From contig CABXRY010000004.1 of NCBI GenBank assembly GCA_902514755.1, positions 1-58,558 of the forward strand: a stretch of DNA of 58,558 bases, in the 5' to 3' direction. The notes below the pieces were generated by a model that had not been told where the DNA came from, did not search any database, and saw only the letters and a list, made by a program, of their open reading frames with translations. Each line of letters starts with the position of its first letter. The stretch's first letter is position 1. Source of the DNA: an uncultured Pelagibacteraceae bacterium (GTDB lineage: Bacteria > Pseudomonadota > Alphaproteobacteria > Pelagibacterales > Pelagibacteraceae). Shown here piece after piece: positions 1-9,909 of the stretch. The translations under genes were made by a program, and so were the position numbers.

Positions 1-312
1 GGTAAATCATATAAAGGTATTGATTGTTCAGCTTTATTACAAATATTTTTTTATTATAATAACTTATTTTATCCAAGAGACACCAAAGACCAAATAAAGT
101 ATTCGAGAGAAAAATTAAAAAAAAGAATATTTAAAAAAGGTGATATTATATTTTGGAAAGGACATGTTGCGATATGTTTAAATTCAAAAAAACTTATCCA
201 TGCTTATGGACCTGAGAAAAAAGTTCTCATGATGCCTATAATTAAGACAATAAAGAGAATTAGAGAAACAGCAAATTTAGAAGTAAAAAAAATAGCTAGA
301 ATTAACTTTTAA
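1..312 (+). CDS. NlpC/P60 family (C40) cysteine hydrolase, C-terminal part
   Basis: The open frame enters from the left edge and ends with TAA at 310-312, giving the last 103 residues of a protein. The visible part has the C40 layout: GIDCSALLQ near residue 7 supplies the catalytic Cys, GHVAICL near residue 56 the catalytic His, and LIHAYGP shortly after it the third polar residue. NlpC/P60 enzymes cleave peptide bonds in peptidoglycan stem peptides. The N-terminus, and any signal peptide or SH3 domain, lies outside the window. The stop codon overlaps that of tyrA on the other strand (TTAA). Family assignment is fairly safe, but the exact substrate is not known. Confidence 0.75.
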   Translation, partial: GKSYKGIDCSALLQIFFYYNNLFYPRDTKDQIKYSREKLKKRIFKKGDIIFWKGHVAICLNSKKLIHAYGPEKKVLMMPIIKTIKRIRETANLEVKKIARINF

Positions 313-1205
313 TTTCTACCAAAGTCTGGTTTATCAATATCTTGTTTTAATTTAATAATTTTTGATCTTACTTTTTTAGTTTGAACAAGTTTTTTTAAAA
401 TAGACTTATCATTTTTAGTATTTATATCTTTCTTAAATGCACTCAAATTTTTTATAAATAAATCAATTGCTTTTGAAATATTCTTCTGATTATTAAAAAA
501 TATATCTCTCCACATAATTTCGTTTGAAGCCGCTATTCTGGAAAAATCTCTTAATCCCCCAGCACTATATTTGATTAGTCCAAAATTTTGTTTTTTTTCA
601 AAATCTTGCGCTGACTTAACTAAATTATATGCAATCAAATGAGGAAGATGGCTAGTTATTGAAAAAATTTTATCATGTTTGTCTGATGTCATCACTACAA
701 CTTTTGAGCCAATTTTCCTCCAAAATTTACTTAAAATATTTAAATGAATTTTTTTGGTATTTTGATCTTTTATTAATACACACCATTTATCAACAAAAAT
801 ATTTTCTTTGCCGTATTCTGGACCACTTACCTCAGAACCTGCTATTGGGTGACTTTGTATCCAATATAAATCTTTCTTCAAAAATTTTTTAATAATTTTT
901 GTAGTTTCAATTTTAGAAGAACCAACATCTGTAATTAATGTATTGGGTTTAATAAATTTATTAATTTTAATTATAAGTCTCTTATATTCACTCATTGGAG
1001 TACAAAAAATTATAAGATCTGAATTAATTATCCCATCTCTAAGTGTTTTTACAATTTCTCCAGGTAGATTCAATTTTTTTATTTTAGCAATATTTGATAT
1101 CGATTTTTCATAAACAAATATTTTTTTTGCTAATTTTTTTTTATGAATACGTCTTAATAACGAAGAGCCTAATAATCCACACCCAATAATCAAAATATTT
1201 TTCAT
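309..1205 (-). CDS. tyrA: Prephenate/arogenate (cyclohexadienyl) dehydrogenase
   Basis: 298 residues. It oxidatively decarboxylates prephenate or arogenate on the tyrosine pathway. An N-terminal Rossmann fold starts with IIGCGLLGSS (GCGLLGSS at residues 8-15). The family block SHPIAGSE lies at 118-125, and the C-terminal helical domain carries SAGGLRDFSRIAASNEIMW, typical of TyrA/TyrC. There is no chorismate mutase or ACT domain. The ATG shares its A with the hisC stop (TAATG at 1205), so the two genes are almost certainly one operon. Whether prephenate or arogenate is preferred cannot be read from the sequence. Confidence 0.9.
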   Translation of the reverse strand: MKNILIIGCGLLGSSLLRRIHKKKLAKKIFVYEKSISNIAKIKKLNLPGEIVKTLRDGIINSDLIIFCTPMSEYKRLIIKINKFIKPNTLITDVGSSKIETTKIIKKFLKKDLYWIQSHPIAGSEVSGPEYGKENIFVDKWCVLIKDQNTKKIHLNILSKFWRKIGSKVVVMTSDKHDKIFSITSHLPHLIAYNLVKSAQDFEKKQNFGLIKYSAGGLRDFSRIAASNEIMWRDIFFNNQKNISKAIDLFIKNLSAFKKDINTKNDKSILKKLVQTKKVRSKIIKLKQDIDKPDFGRN

Positions 1206-2287
1206 TAGTTTAATACCTCTTTTGCAGCACTTAAGAACTTCAAATTTTCTTTTTTAGACCCAATAGTTAATCTTAATTTATTATTAATATGATATCCATC
1301 TCGCGTTGATCTTAAAATTATGCCTTTATTTTTTAATTTTTCATATAAATATTTTGCTGAATATTTGCACTTTTCAAAATCAAGAAATAAAAAATTTGCA
1401 GAAACAGGATTGGAATAAATTTTATAATCCTCTAAAAATTTTTTAATCTTTTTTGCATATAATAAATTGTGCTTAATTGATCTATTGATAAATTTTTTAT
1501 CCTTTAATGACTCAGCTGCTGCTAATTGAGCAACTCCATTAATATTAAAAGGTGGTTTAATTATATTTAAAGCATTAATTATTTTTTTTGAACCATATCC
1601 CCATCCTACTCTTAAAGAAGCTAACCCAAACATTTTTGAAAAAGTTTTAAGAATGAAAACATTTTCTTTATTTTTAAATAAATCTAAACCTGAAACATAA
1701 TCAGAATTCTTCATATATTCAGCGTAAGCATCGTCAATTACTAATAATATCTTTTTATTTAGCTTTTTTCGTAATTCTAAGACTTCTTTTTTTGTCAGAT
1801 AAGTTCCTGTTGGATTATTTGGATTGGCAATAAAGACTATCTTTGTTTTTTTTGTAATTTTTTTTAAGATTTCTTTGGTTGAAATTTTAAAATTTTTTTC
1901 TTTAGCAAATACAACTTTCGCACCAACTATTTTTGCGTAAATCCTGTACATTAAAAAACTAAATTCTGGAAGTACCACTTCATCTTTTGGATTTAAAAAT
2001 AATTGACAAATCATCTGGATAACCTCATCTGATCCTGCTCCACAAATAATTTTGTCTTTATTACAATTATAAGTTTTAGATATTGCTTTTTTTAAATTTT
2101 CAGATTTTCCATCTGGATATTTATCTAAAGTTAATTTATTACTTGATATAAATTTTTTAGCTCTAGGACTCATACCTAGCGCAGATTCATTGGCTGATAA
2201 TTTTATTACTTTTTTTAGTTTTCTTATTTTTGACTTACCAGGCTTATAAGCTTCAATATTAAATTTTTTAAACTTTGGAGTGCTCAT
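1205..2287 (-). CDS. hisC: Histidinol-phosphate / aromatic aminotransferase
   Basis: 360 residues, PLP fold type I, HisC family. Visible motifs are NPNNPTG at 155-161, the IDDAYAEY segment around 184-191, and the Schiff-base lysine Lys218 in TFSKMFGLASLRVG. The family transaminates imidazole acetol phosphate in histidine synthesis, and many alphaproteobacterial members also transaminate prephenate or phenylpyruvate. Cotranscription with tyrA (1-base overlap) suggests that the aromatic reaction matters here, which is inference. The start is the ATG at 2287. The divergent metX leader lies upstream. Confidence 0.88.
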   Translation of the reverse strand: MSTPKFKKFNIEAYKPGKSKIRKLKKVIKLSANESALGMSPRAKKFISSNKLTLDKYPDGKSENLKKAISKTYNCNKDKIICGAGSDEVIQMICQLFLNPKDEVVLPEFSFLMYRIYAKIVGAKVVFAKEKNFKISTKEILKKITKKTKIVFIANPNNPTGTYLTKKEVLELRKKLNKKILLVIDDAYAEYMKNSDYVSGLDLFKNKENVFILKTFSKMFGLASLRVGWGYGSKKIINALNIIKPPFNINGVAQLAAAESLKDKKFINRSIKHNLLYAKKIKKFLEDYKIYSNPVSANFLFLDFEKCKYSAKYLYEKLKNKGIILRSTRDGYHINNKLRLTIGSKKENLKFLSAAKEVLN

Positions 2288-2360
2288 TTTTTTTATTTTA
2301 TGAGCTCTTTATAGATAAAATTACAAATTTTTATAGAGAATAAGAGAATATTTTAAAAAA

Positions 2361-2389
2361 TTGACATAATTATCAAGTTCTTGTAAAAA
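2361..2389 (+). promoter_or_regulatory. Putative sigma-70 promoter for the SAM-II/metX transcript
   Basis: A perfect -35 hexamer TTGACA lies at 2361-2366, followed by a 17-base spacer and TAAAAA at 2384-2389 as a weak -10. The predicted start point is near 2396, exactly where the SAM-II riboswitch begins, so placement and spacing support each other. The -10 is ambiguous in this A-rich stretch. Confidence 0.6.
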
Positions 2390-2395
2390 AATTAT

Positions 2396-2446
2396 GCGCT
2401 GATTTAACTGAATTGCGAGCGCTTAAAAAAAACCGCTAAAATAGTT
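2396..2446 (+). promoter_or_regulatory. SAM-II riboswitch (metX leader)
   Basis: The stretch reads closely like the SAM-II aptamer known from environmental metX leaders. P1 pairs GCGCT (2396-2400) with AGCGC (2418-2422). The loop contains the characteristic GATTTAAC and the ATTGC segment. The 3' strand contains CGCTAAAA (2434-2441). A pseudoknot pairs AACT (2406-2409) with AGTT (2443-2446), and the inner GCG (2415-2417) can pair with CGC (2434-2436). Known SAM-II elements sense S-adenosylmethionine and repress metA/metX. It lies 31 bases before the metX ATG. Eight T residues follow directly (2445-2452), so both translational and transcriptional control are possible. Confidence 0.9.
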
Positions 2447-2477
2447 TTTTTTCTCTCAATTCAAATAAATCATTATT

Positions 2478-3596
2478 ATGAATATTGAAACGAATTTAAA
2501 AACATTAATTGTTAAAAACCCACTTAAGTTAGACTGTGGAAAAACAATTAAAGATTTTCCAATTGCCTACGAAACTTATGGTTCTCTAAATTCACAAAAA
2601 GATAATGCAATATTAGTATTTCATGCATTAACAGGTGATCAATATGTATCTGGTACAAATCCTGTGACTAAAAAAGATGGTTGGTGGAGTTATGCTGTAG
2701 GTCCAGGTAAAGCTATAGATACAAATAAATATTTTGTTATTTGTTCAAATGTAATTGGAGGATGTATGGGCTCCTATGGGCCTAGTGATTTAGATAATGA
2801 AAACGGTAACATTCAAGGAACAAATTTTCCTGTGATTACTATTAACGATATGGTCAATGCTCAGTATAATCTGCTTGATCATTTTGGGATTGATAAATTA
2901 TTTTCTGTAGCAGGTGGCTCTATGGGTGGAATGCAAGTTCTGCAATTTATAAGTAACTTTCCAGATAAATCTAAAACAGTAATACCGATTGCAACGACTT
3001 CAAGTCACTCAGCTCAAAATATAGCTTTTAATGAATTGGGAAGACAAGCAATCATGGCTGACAGTAATTGGAAAGAAGGAGATTATAGTTCTAATAATTC
3101 AAATCCAGGTAAAGGGTTAGCTGTTGCCAGAATGGCAGCACATATTACATATTTATCACAAAAAGGTTTGCAGGAAAAATTTGGCAGAAAATTACAAGAA
3201 AGAGAAGATTTAAAATTTGGTTTTGATGCAGACTTTCAGATTGAAAGCTATCTAAGATATCAAGGCTCAGTCTTTGTCGATAGATTTGATGCAAATAGTT
3301 ATCTTTATATAACTAGAGCTATGGATTATTTTGACCTAGCTAAACAATTTAATGGGAATCTATCTGATGCATTTAAATTAACAAAAGCTAAATTTTTTAT
3401 AATTTCTTTTACTTCGGATTGGCTTTATCCAACTCAAGAAAATAAGGATATTGTTATAGCTTTAAATTCTATCGGGGCTGATGTAGGATTTGTTGAGATA
3501 GAGTCGGATAAAGGACATGATTCGTTCTTGTTAGATGTCCCAGATTTTTTAAATGCACTTAAAAACTTTTTGGATAAATCATACGAAGAAAATTAA
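2478..3596 (+). CDS. metX: Homoserine O-acyltransferase (MetX family)
   Basis: 372 residues, cytoplasmic alpha/beta-hydrolase fold. It activates homoserine for methionine synthesis using acetyl-CoA or, in some proteobacterial MetX enzymes, succinyl-CoA; the sequence alone does not settle the donor. The nucleophile elbow GGSMGGMQ gives Ser148, with Asp314 in SDWLYP and His347 in GHDSF as the likely triad. Length matches the family. No Shine-Dalgarno sequence is obvious before the ATG, whose leader carries the SAM-II riboswitch. metW starts three bases downstream, the classical metXW pair. The acylhomoserine product can capture sulfide or methanethiol, which links it to the dmd genes at 33-37 kb. 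Confidence 0.95.
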   Translation: MNIETNLKTLIVKNPLKLDCGKTIKDFPIAYETYGSLNSQKDNAILVFHALTGDQYVSGTNPVTKKDGWWSYAVGPGKAIDTNKYFVICSNVIGGCMGSYGPSDLDNENGNIQGTNFPVITINDMVNAQYNLLDHFGIDKLFSVAGGSMGGMQVLQFISNFPDKSKTVIPIATTSSHSAQNIAFNELGRQAIMADSNWKEGDYSSNNSNPGKGLAVARMAAHITYLSQKGLQEKFGRKLQEREDLKFGFDADFQIESYLRYQGSVFVDRFDANSYLYITRAMDYFDLAKQFNGNLSDAFKLTKAKFFIISFTSDWLYPTQENKDIVIALNSIGADVGFVEIESDKGHDSFLLDVPDFLNALKNFLDKSYEEN

Positions 3597-3598
3597 AT

Positions 3599-4195
3599 AT
3601 GAAAAATGAGTTTAATGTAATTGCTGATTTAATTGAAAAAGACAAAAAAGTTTTAGATGTTGGTTGCGCTGATGGAATTCTGATGAAATTTCTAAAAGAT
3701 AACAAAAATACAAATATAAGAGGATTGGAGATCTCAAAAGAAAAGGTTCAAGAATGTGTTGCTAAGGGTTTAACTGTAATAGAAGGAAATGCTGAAAAAG
3801 ACTTAAAGCAATTTCCAGATAAGTCATTTGACTATGTTGTTTTAAGCCAAACACTTCAAGCTTTTTTAAATCCTGAGTTAGTTTTAAATGAACTTTTAAG
3901 AGTTGGTAAAAAAGCAATTATTACAATTCCTAATTTTGGTTACTGGAAAGTGAGACTTCACTTACTGTTTAAAGGTACAATGCCAATTACCAAAACATTG
4001 CCTGATGAATGGCACAACACACCAAACTTACATATGTGTACCATTAAGGATTTTGTTCATTTTGTTAATTCTAGAAATATAAAAATTTTTAAATCAATAG
4101 CATTAAATAAACTAAATGCCTCATTAATAAACGAAAGAAACTTAGGAATTAAAAATTTATCTGCAGATCTAGGAATATTTTTAATAGAAAAATAA
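3599..4195 (+). CDS. metW: Methionine biosynthesis protein MetW
   Basis: 198 residues with a class I methyltransferase-like fold. The SAM-binding motif VLDVGCADG is at 18-26. The family-specific segments IPNFGYWKVRLHLLFKGTMP and LPDEWHNTPNLHMCT are both present, which makes MetW a clear call. MetW works together with MetX in homoserine acylation in proteobacteria. It starts 2 bases after metX ends and stops 1 base before gloB, so all three genes are cotranscribed and probably share control by the SAM-II element. Confidence 0.93.
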   Translation: MKNEFNVIADLIEKDKKVLDVGCADGILMKFLKDNKNTNIRGLEISKEKVQECVAKGLTVIEGNAEKDLKQFPDKSFDYVVLSQTLQAFLNPELVLNELLRVGKKAIITIPNFGYWKVRLHLLFKGTMPITKTLPDEWHNTPNLHMCTIKDFVHFVNSRNIKIFKSIALNKLNASLINERNLGIKNLSADLGIFLIEK

Positions 4196-4196
4196 T

Positions 4197-4916
4197 ATGC
4201 GAGTTGAAATCATTCCGTGTCTTAAAGACAATTATAGTTATTTAATTATTGATGATAGTAACAAATCTGCCTGTGTAGTAGATCCAAGTGAAGCTAAGCC
4301 AATTATAAATTATTTAAAAAACAAAGATATTAATTTAAAATATATTCTAAACACACATCATCATTTTGATCATATTGGTGGTAATGAAGATTTAAAAAAA
4401 GGATTTGGTTCTATTGTAGTTGGTTTTAAAAAGGATTCAGAAAGAATTCCTGGTATAGATATTTTTTTAGAAGATGACCAAATTTGGGAAGCTGATAATT
4501 TTAAAGCTAAAATAATTCATGTTCCGGGACATACTACAGGTCATATATGTTTTAATTTTTTTCAAGAAAAGTTTGCTTTTACAGGAGACACTCTTTTTTC
4601 TCTTGGTTGTGGCAGGATATTTGAAGGAACTTATGAACAAATGTATGAGTCTCTTACTAAGATTAAATCTTTGCCTAAAGAAACTAAAATTTATTGTGGT
4701 CATGAATACACTCTCAGTAATTCAAAATTTTGTATAAAAAATGATCCCGATAACCAAAATTTACAAAAAAAAATTAAACAAATTAAAAAATTGATCTCAA
4801 ATGGGCTACCCACAATCCCAACTACAATAAAAGAGGAATTAGATTGCAACATATTTTTAAGAGCAGAAAACCTAGAATCTTTCTCAAAATTGCGAGATTT
4901 AAAGGATAATTTTTAG
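4197..4916 (+). CDS. gloB: Hydroxyacylglutathione hydrolase (glyoxalase II)
   Basis: 239 residues, metallo-beta-lactamase fold. The metal motif THHHFDHIGG lies at 53-62, followed by VPGHTTGHICF, FTGDTLFSLGCGRIFEG and YCGHEYT, which supply the remaining metal ligands in glyoxalase II order. It hydrolyses S-lactoylglutathione to lactate and glutathione in methylglyoxal detoxification. The C-terminal helical region is a little shorter than in the E. coli enzyme. It is the last gene of the metX operon, and the rplU promoter follows immediately. Confidence 0.9.
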   Translation: MRVEIIPCLKDNYSYLIIDDSNKSACVVDPSEAKPIINYLKNKDINLKYILNTHHHFDHIGGNEDLKKGFGSIVVGFKKDSERIPGIDIFLEDDQIWEADNFKAKIIHVPGHTTGHICFNFFQEKFAFTGDTLFSLGCGRIFEGTYEQMYESLTKIKSLPKETKIYCGHEYTLSNSKFCIKNDPDNQNLQKKIKQIKKLISNGLPTIPTTIKEELDCNIFLRAENLESFSKLRDLKDNF

Positions 4917-4926
4917 TTAATTCAAC

Positions 4927-4954
4927 TTGACTAAAAACTTGCTAGAACTATATT
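4927..4954 (+). promoter_or_regulatory. Putative sigma-70 promoter for the rplU operon
   Basis: TTGACT (4927-4932) and TATATT (4949-4954) are separated by 16 bases, 27 bases before the rplU ATG at 4982. This is the best promoter match in the left half of the window, and it sits in the only real gap between gloB and the long plus-strand gene run. Confidence 0.6.
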
Positions 4955-4981
4955 GCGATAACTTAAATATAAATTCATACT

Positions 4982-5395
4982 ATGTCTTACGCAGTAATAA
5001 AAACGGGTGGAAAACAGTACAAAGTTAAAGCAGGTGAAATTTTAAAAATTGAGAAATTACCAGATTCAAAACCTAATTCTAAAATAGAATTTAATGAGAT
5101 ACTTGCATATGGAGATGATAAAACTATAGAAATAGGTTCTCCAAATGTTGAAGGTGCAAAAGTAGAAGCTGATTTAATTAAAAATGGTAAAGATAGAACT
5201 ATATTAATCTTCAAAAAAAGAAGAAGACACAATTCAAGAAGAAAAAATGGTCATAGACAAGAACATACAATGATTAGAATTAATAAAATTTTTTCTAAAG
5301 ATGGTAAAGTTTTATCTGAAGCAGAAAAAATAGTTAAACCAACTAAAAAGGTTGAGGCTGAAGTTAAACCAAAAACCGAGGCTTCAAGTAAATAA
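4982..5395 (+). CDS. rplU: 50S ribosomal protein L21
   Basis: 137 residues. The start MSYAVIKTGGKQYKVKAGE and the rRNA-contact segment KKRRRHNSRRKNGHRQEHT are diagnostic for bacterial L21. The protein is about 30 residues longer than the usual form because of a Lys/Glu-rich C-terminal tail (PTKKVEAEVKPKTEASSK), as also seen on L19 and S16 in this window. It is the first gene after the promoter at 4927 and is followed by rpmA and obgE, the standard bacterial order. Confidence 0.97.
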   Translation: MSYAVIKTGGKQYKVKAGEILKIEKLPDSKPNSKIEFNEILAYGDDKTIEIGSPNVEGAKVEADLIKNGKDRTILIFKKRRRHNSRRKNGHRQEHTMIRINKIFSKDGKVLSEAEKIVKPTKKVEAEVKPKTEASSK

Positions 5396-5407
5396 ATTAG
5401 GTAAATT

Positions 5408-5662
5408 ATGGCAACAAAAAAAGCAGGTGGATCATCGAGAAACGGACGAGATAGTGCTGGGCGAAGACTTGGTGTTAAAAAGTACGGTGGTGAAACAGTA
5501 ATACCTGGAAATATAATTGTAAGACAAAGAGGAACTAAAATTTTTCCTGGTGAAAATGTAGGAATGGGTAAAGATCATTCAATTTTTTCAGTTGTAAAAG
5601 GCAAAGTTGTATTTAAAAAATCTAAAGCAGATAGAACTTTCGTATCAGTAAAACCCAATTAA
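5408..5662 (+). CDS. rpmA: 50S ribosomal protein L27
   Basis: 84 residues, the normal length. The N-terminus [19 protein letters not shown] and the block [24 protein letters not shown] are canonical. L27 reaches toward the peptidyl transferase centre with this N-terminal arm. No N-terminal propeptide of the Firmicutes type is present. It lies 12 bases after rplU and 27 bases before obgE. Confidence 0.97.
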   Translation: MATKKAGGSSRNGRDSAGRRLGVKKYGGETVIPGNIIVRQRGTKIFPGENVGMGKDHSIFSVVKGKVVFKKSKADRTFVSVKPN

Positions 5663-5665
5663 TAG

Positions 5666-7769
<2,104 letters not shown>

Positions 7770-7770
7770 A

Positions 7771-9021
7771 ATGAATAAATTTATGAATTTAATTGGAGTT
7801 AAAGCTAGAAATGCTTTGAAGTTAAAAATAGATACTAAAATTAAGAATAAAGTTTTAAACGACTATGCTTTGTTAATTGATAAAGAAAAAAAAAATATTC
7901 TAATTCAAAACAAAAAAGATGTTAATCTTGCAAAGAAAAATAAGATTAAAGAAAATTTGATAAATAGGTTGAGTATCAATCCAATCAAGCTGAAAGGAAT
8001 TCAAGTCTCTATTAAAAAAATTGCAAAATTAAAAGATCCTGTCAATGTAACTTTAGAAAAATGGAGAAGACCTAATGGACTTAATATTAAAAGAGTATCA
8101 GTTCCAATAGGTGTCATTGGAGTTATATATGAAAGTAGACCAAATGTTACGTCAGATGTAGCTGGTCTATGTTTTAAATCTGGAAATCCAGTAATTCTTA
8201 AAGGTGGATCTGAGGCTATAAATACTAATAGAATTTTAGCAAATCTATTTCGTAAAGCTCTAAAGAAAAATAAAGTAAATGAAAATTATATTCAATTTAT
8301 TGACTCCAAAGATAGAAAAATGGTCGACATAATGCTTTCTAAAATGGATAAATTTATTGATGTAATAATTCCTAGAGGAGGAAAAAATTTAGTTAAAAGA
8401 GTTCAAGATTTTTCTAAAGTTCCTATTATCGGTCATTTGGAAGGTTTATGTCATACATACATTGATAAAGAAGCAGAATTAAAAATGGCTACAAATATTG
8501 TTTATAATGCGAAATTAAGAAATACAAGTATTTGTGGTGCAACAGAAACAATTCTAATGCATGAAAAGATTGTTAAAAAATTTTGTAATCCAATATTAAA
8601 AAAGCTAGAGGATAACAATTGTAAAATTTATGGAGATAATTTTATAAAAAAAAATTACTCAGGAACATTATATCCGGCTAAAGAAAAAGACTGGTCTACT
8701 GAATATTTAACTGCAGCCGTATCTGTTAAAGTTGTTAAAAATTTAAAGCAAGCAATTGACCATATAAATCGGTATGGGACTATGCATACAGATTCTATTG
8801 TTACAAAAAATAAAAAAACTGCCACAAAATTTATGACAAATATTAAAAGTTCTATTGCAATGCATAATACTTCTACTCAATTTGCTGATGGCGGCGAATT
8901 TGGTTTTGGAGGTGAAGTTGGTATATCAACAAATACTTTGCCGCCAAGAGGTCCTGTCGGCCTAGAACAATTAGTTTCTTATAAATATGAAATTTCAAGT
9001 CAAGGAAAGATAAGAGATTAG
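7771..9021 (+). CDS. proA: Gamma-glutamyl phosphate reductase
   Basis: 416 residues from the ATG at 7771. The frame is open back to 7720 inside proB, but the 17 extra residues do not look like ProA, so the ATG one base after the proB stop is chosen. Family blocks include GVIGVIYESRPNVTSDVAGL, the catalytic-Cys segment RNTSICGATETIL, and the C-terminal GGEFGFGGEVGISTNTLPPRGP. It reduces gamma-glutamyl phosphate to glutamate semialdehyde with NADPH. Tight coupling to proB matches the joint proline pathway. Confidence 0.95.
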   Translation: MNKFMNLIGVKARNALKLKIDTKIKNKVLNDYALLIDKEKKNILIQNKKDVNLAKKNKIKENLINRLSINPIKLKGIQVSIKKIAKLKDPVNVTLEKWRRPNGLNIKRVSVPIGVIGVIYESRPNVTSDVAGLCFKSGNPVILKGGSEAINTNRILANLFRKALKKNKVNENYIQFIDSKDRKMVDIMLSKMDKFIDVIIPRGGKNLVKRVQDFSKVPIIGHLEGLCHTYIDKEAELKMATNIVYNAKLRNTSICGATETILMHEKIVKKFCNPILKKLEDNNCKIYGDNFIKKNYSGTLYPAKEKDWSTEYLTAAVSVKVVKNLKQAIDHINRYGTMHTDSIVTKNKKTATKFMTNIKSSIAMHNTSTQFADGGEFGFGGEVGISTNTLPPRGPVGLEQLVSYKYEISSQGKIRD

Positions 9022-9022
9022 G

Positions 9023-9541
9023 TTGAAAAAAAAAATTAAAATCGGAATTTTAGGTGGATCTTTTGATCCAGCACATAAAGGGCATTTAGCAATCTCTAAA
9101 GAGGCAAAAAGAAGATTTGATTTAAAAAAGATTATTTGGGCAATAACAAAAAAGAACCCTTTCAAAGACGAGAGTAAAACAAATCTCTCAAAACGAATAA
9201 AAGATTGTAAAAAAATTATTAGACTAAATCCATTTATAAAAGTTAAATTTTATGAAGATATAATTAAATCAAATAAAACTATTGATCTTATCAACTATCT
9301 TAAAAAAAATGATGGTATTGAAATTTATTTTTTGATGGGAGCTGATAATTTGATAAATTTTCATAAATGGCATAAATCAAAATCAATTTTACAAAAATGT
9401 AATATTTTAGTCTTTGATCGTCATGGATATAAAAAAAATTCTTTAAAATCAAAGACATTTAAAAGTTTAAACAAAGACAGCCTTACATTTGTTGAATTTA
9501 AAAAAGTCAACATTTCATCTTCTCAATTAAGAAAAATTTGA
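9023..9541 (+). CDS. nadD: Nicotinate-nucleotide adenylyltransferase
   Basis: 172 residues. The nucleotidyltransferase motif GGSFDPAHKGH lies at 11-21 and a C-terminal VNISSSQLRK matches the ISSTxIR motif. It adenylates nicotinate mononucleotide on the way to NAD. The start is a TTG at 9023, one base after the proA stop; no ATG lies in frame before the GGSFDP motif. The protein is shorter than typical NadD (about 200-215 residues) because it ends directly after the SSQLRK motif. Confidence 0.9.
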   Translation: MKKKIKIGILGGSFDPAHKGHLAISKEAKRRFDLKKIIWAITKKNPFKDESKTNLSKRIKDCKKIIRLNPFIKVKFYEDIIKSNKTIDLINYLKKNDGIEIYFLMGADNLINFHKWHKSKSILQKCNILVFDRHGYKKNSLKSKTFKSLNKDSLTFVEFKKVNISSSQLRKI

Positions 9542-9558
9542 TACTCTAAACTCAATTA

Positions 9559-9909
9559 ATGGATAAAATTTCAGATCTAAAAACAATCGTAATCAATACA
9601 CTAGATATAAATAAAGCTGAAGATATTGTAACGATTGATCTAAAAGATAAAAGCTCAATGGCTGATTATATGATTATTGCTAGCGGAACATCTTCAAGAC
9701 ACATTCAATCTTTGTCGGAACAAGTTTTAGAAAAATTAAAAGATAGTGGTGTTAATAATTCTAAAATAGAAGGTAAGGAAAGTAATGAATGGAAATTAGT
9801 TGATGGAATTGACTTAATTGTTCATATTTTTCATCCTGAAAAAAGAAAGTTTTATGAACTTGAAAAAATTTGGTCTGAATTAATACCAAAAGAAAAAATT
9901 AGTATATGA
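9559..9909 (+). CDS. rsfS: Ribosomal silencing factor RsfS (Iojap family)
   Basis: 116 residues. The conserved blocks KSSMADYMIIASGTSSRHIQ and GKESNEWKLVDGIDLIVHIF identify RsfS/YbeB. It binds L14 on the 50S subunit and blocks subunit joining under poor nutrition. It follows nadD, a very common pairing. Its stop overlaps the ctpA start (ATGA at 9906-9909), so translation is probably coupled. No rlmH gene follows, although many alphaproteobacteria have one here. Confidence 0.93.
   Translation: MDKISDLKTIVINTLDINKAEDIVTIDLKDKSSMADYMIIASGTSSRHIQSLSEQVLEKLKDSGVNNSKIEGKESNEWKLVDGIDLIVHIFHPEKRKFYELEKIWSELIPKEKISI

Noticed and set aside
2445..2455. A simple hairpin terminator before metX
   Set aside because: No stem-loop other than the SAM-II pseudoknot precedes the T run, so it is treated as part of the riboswitch output question.
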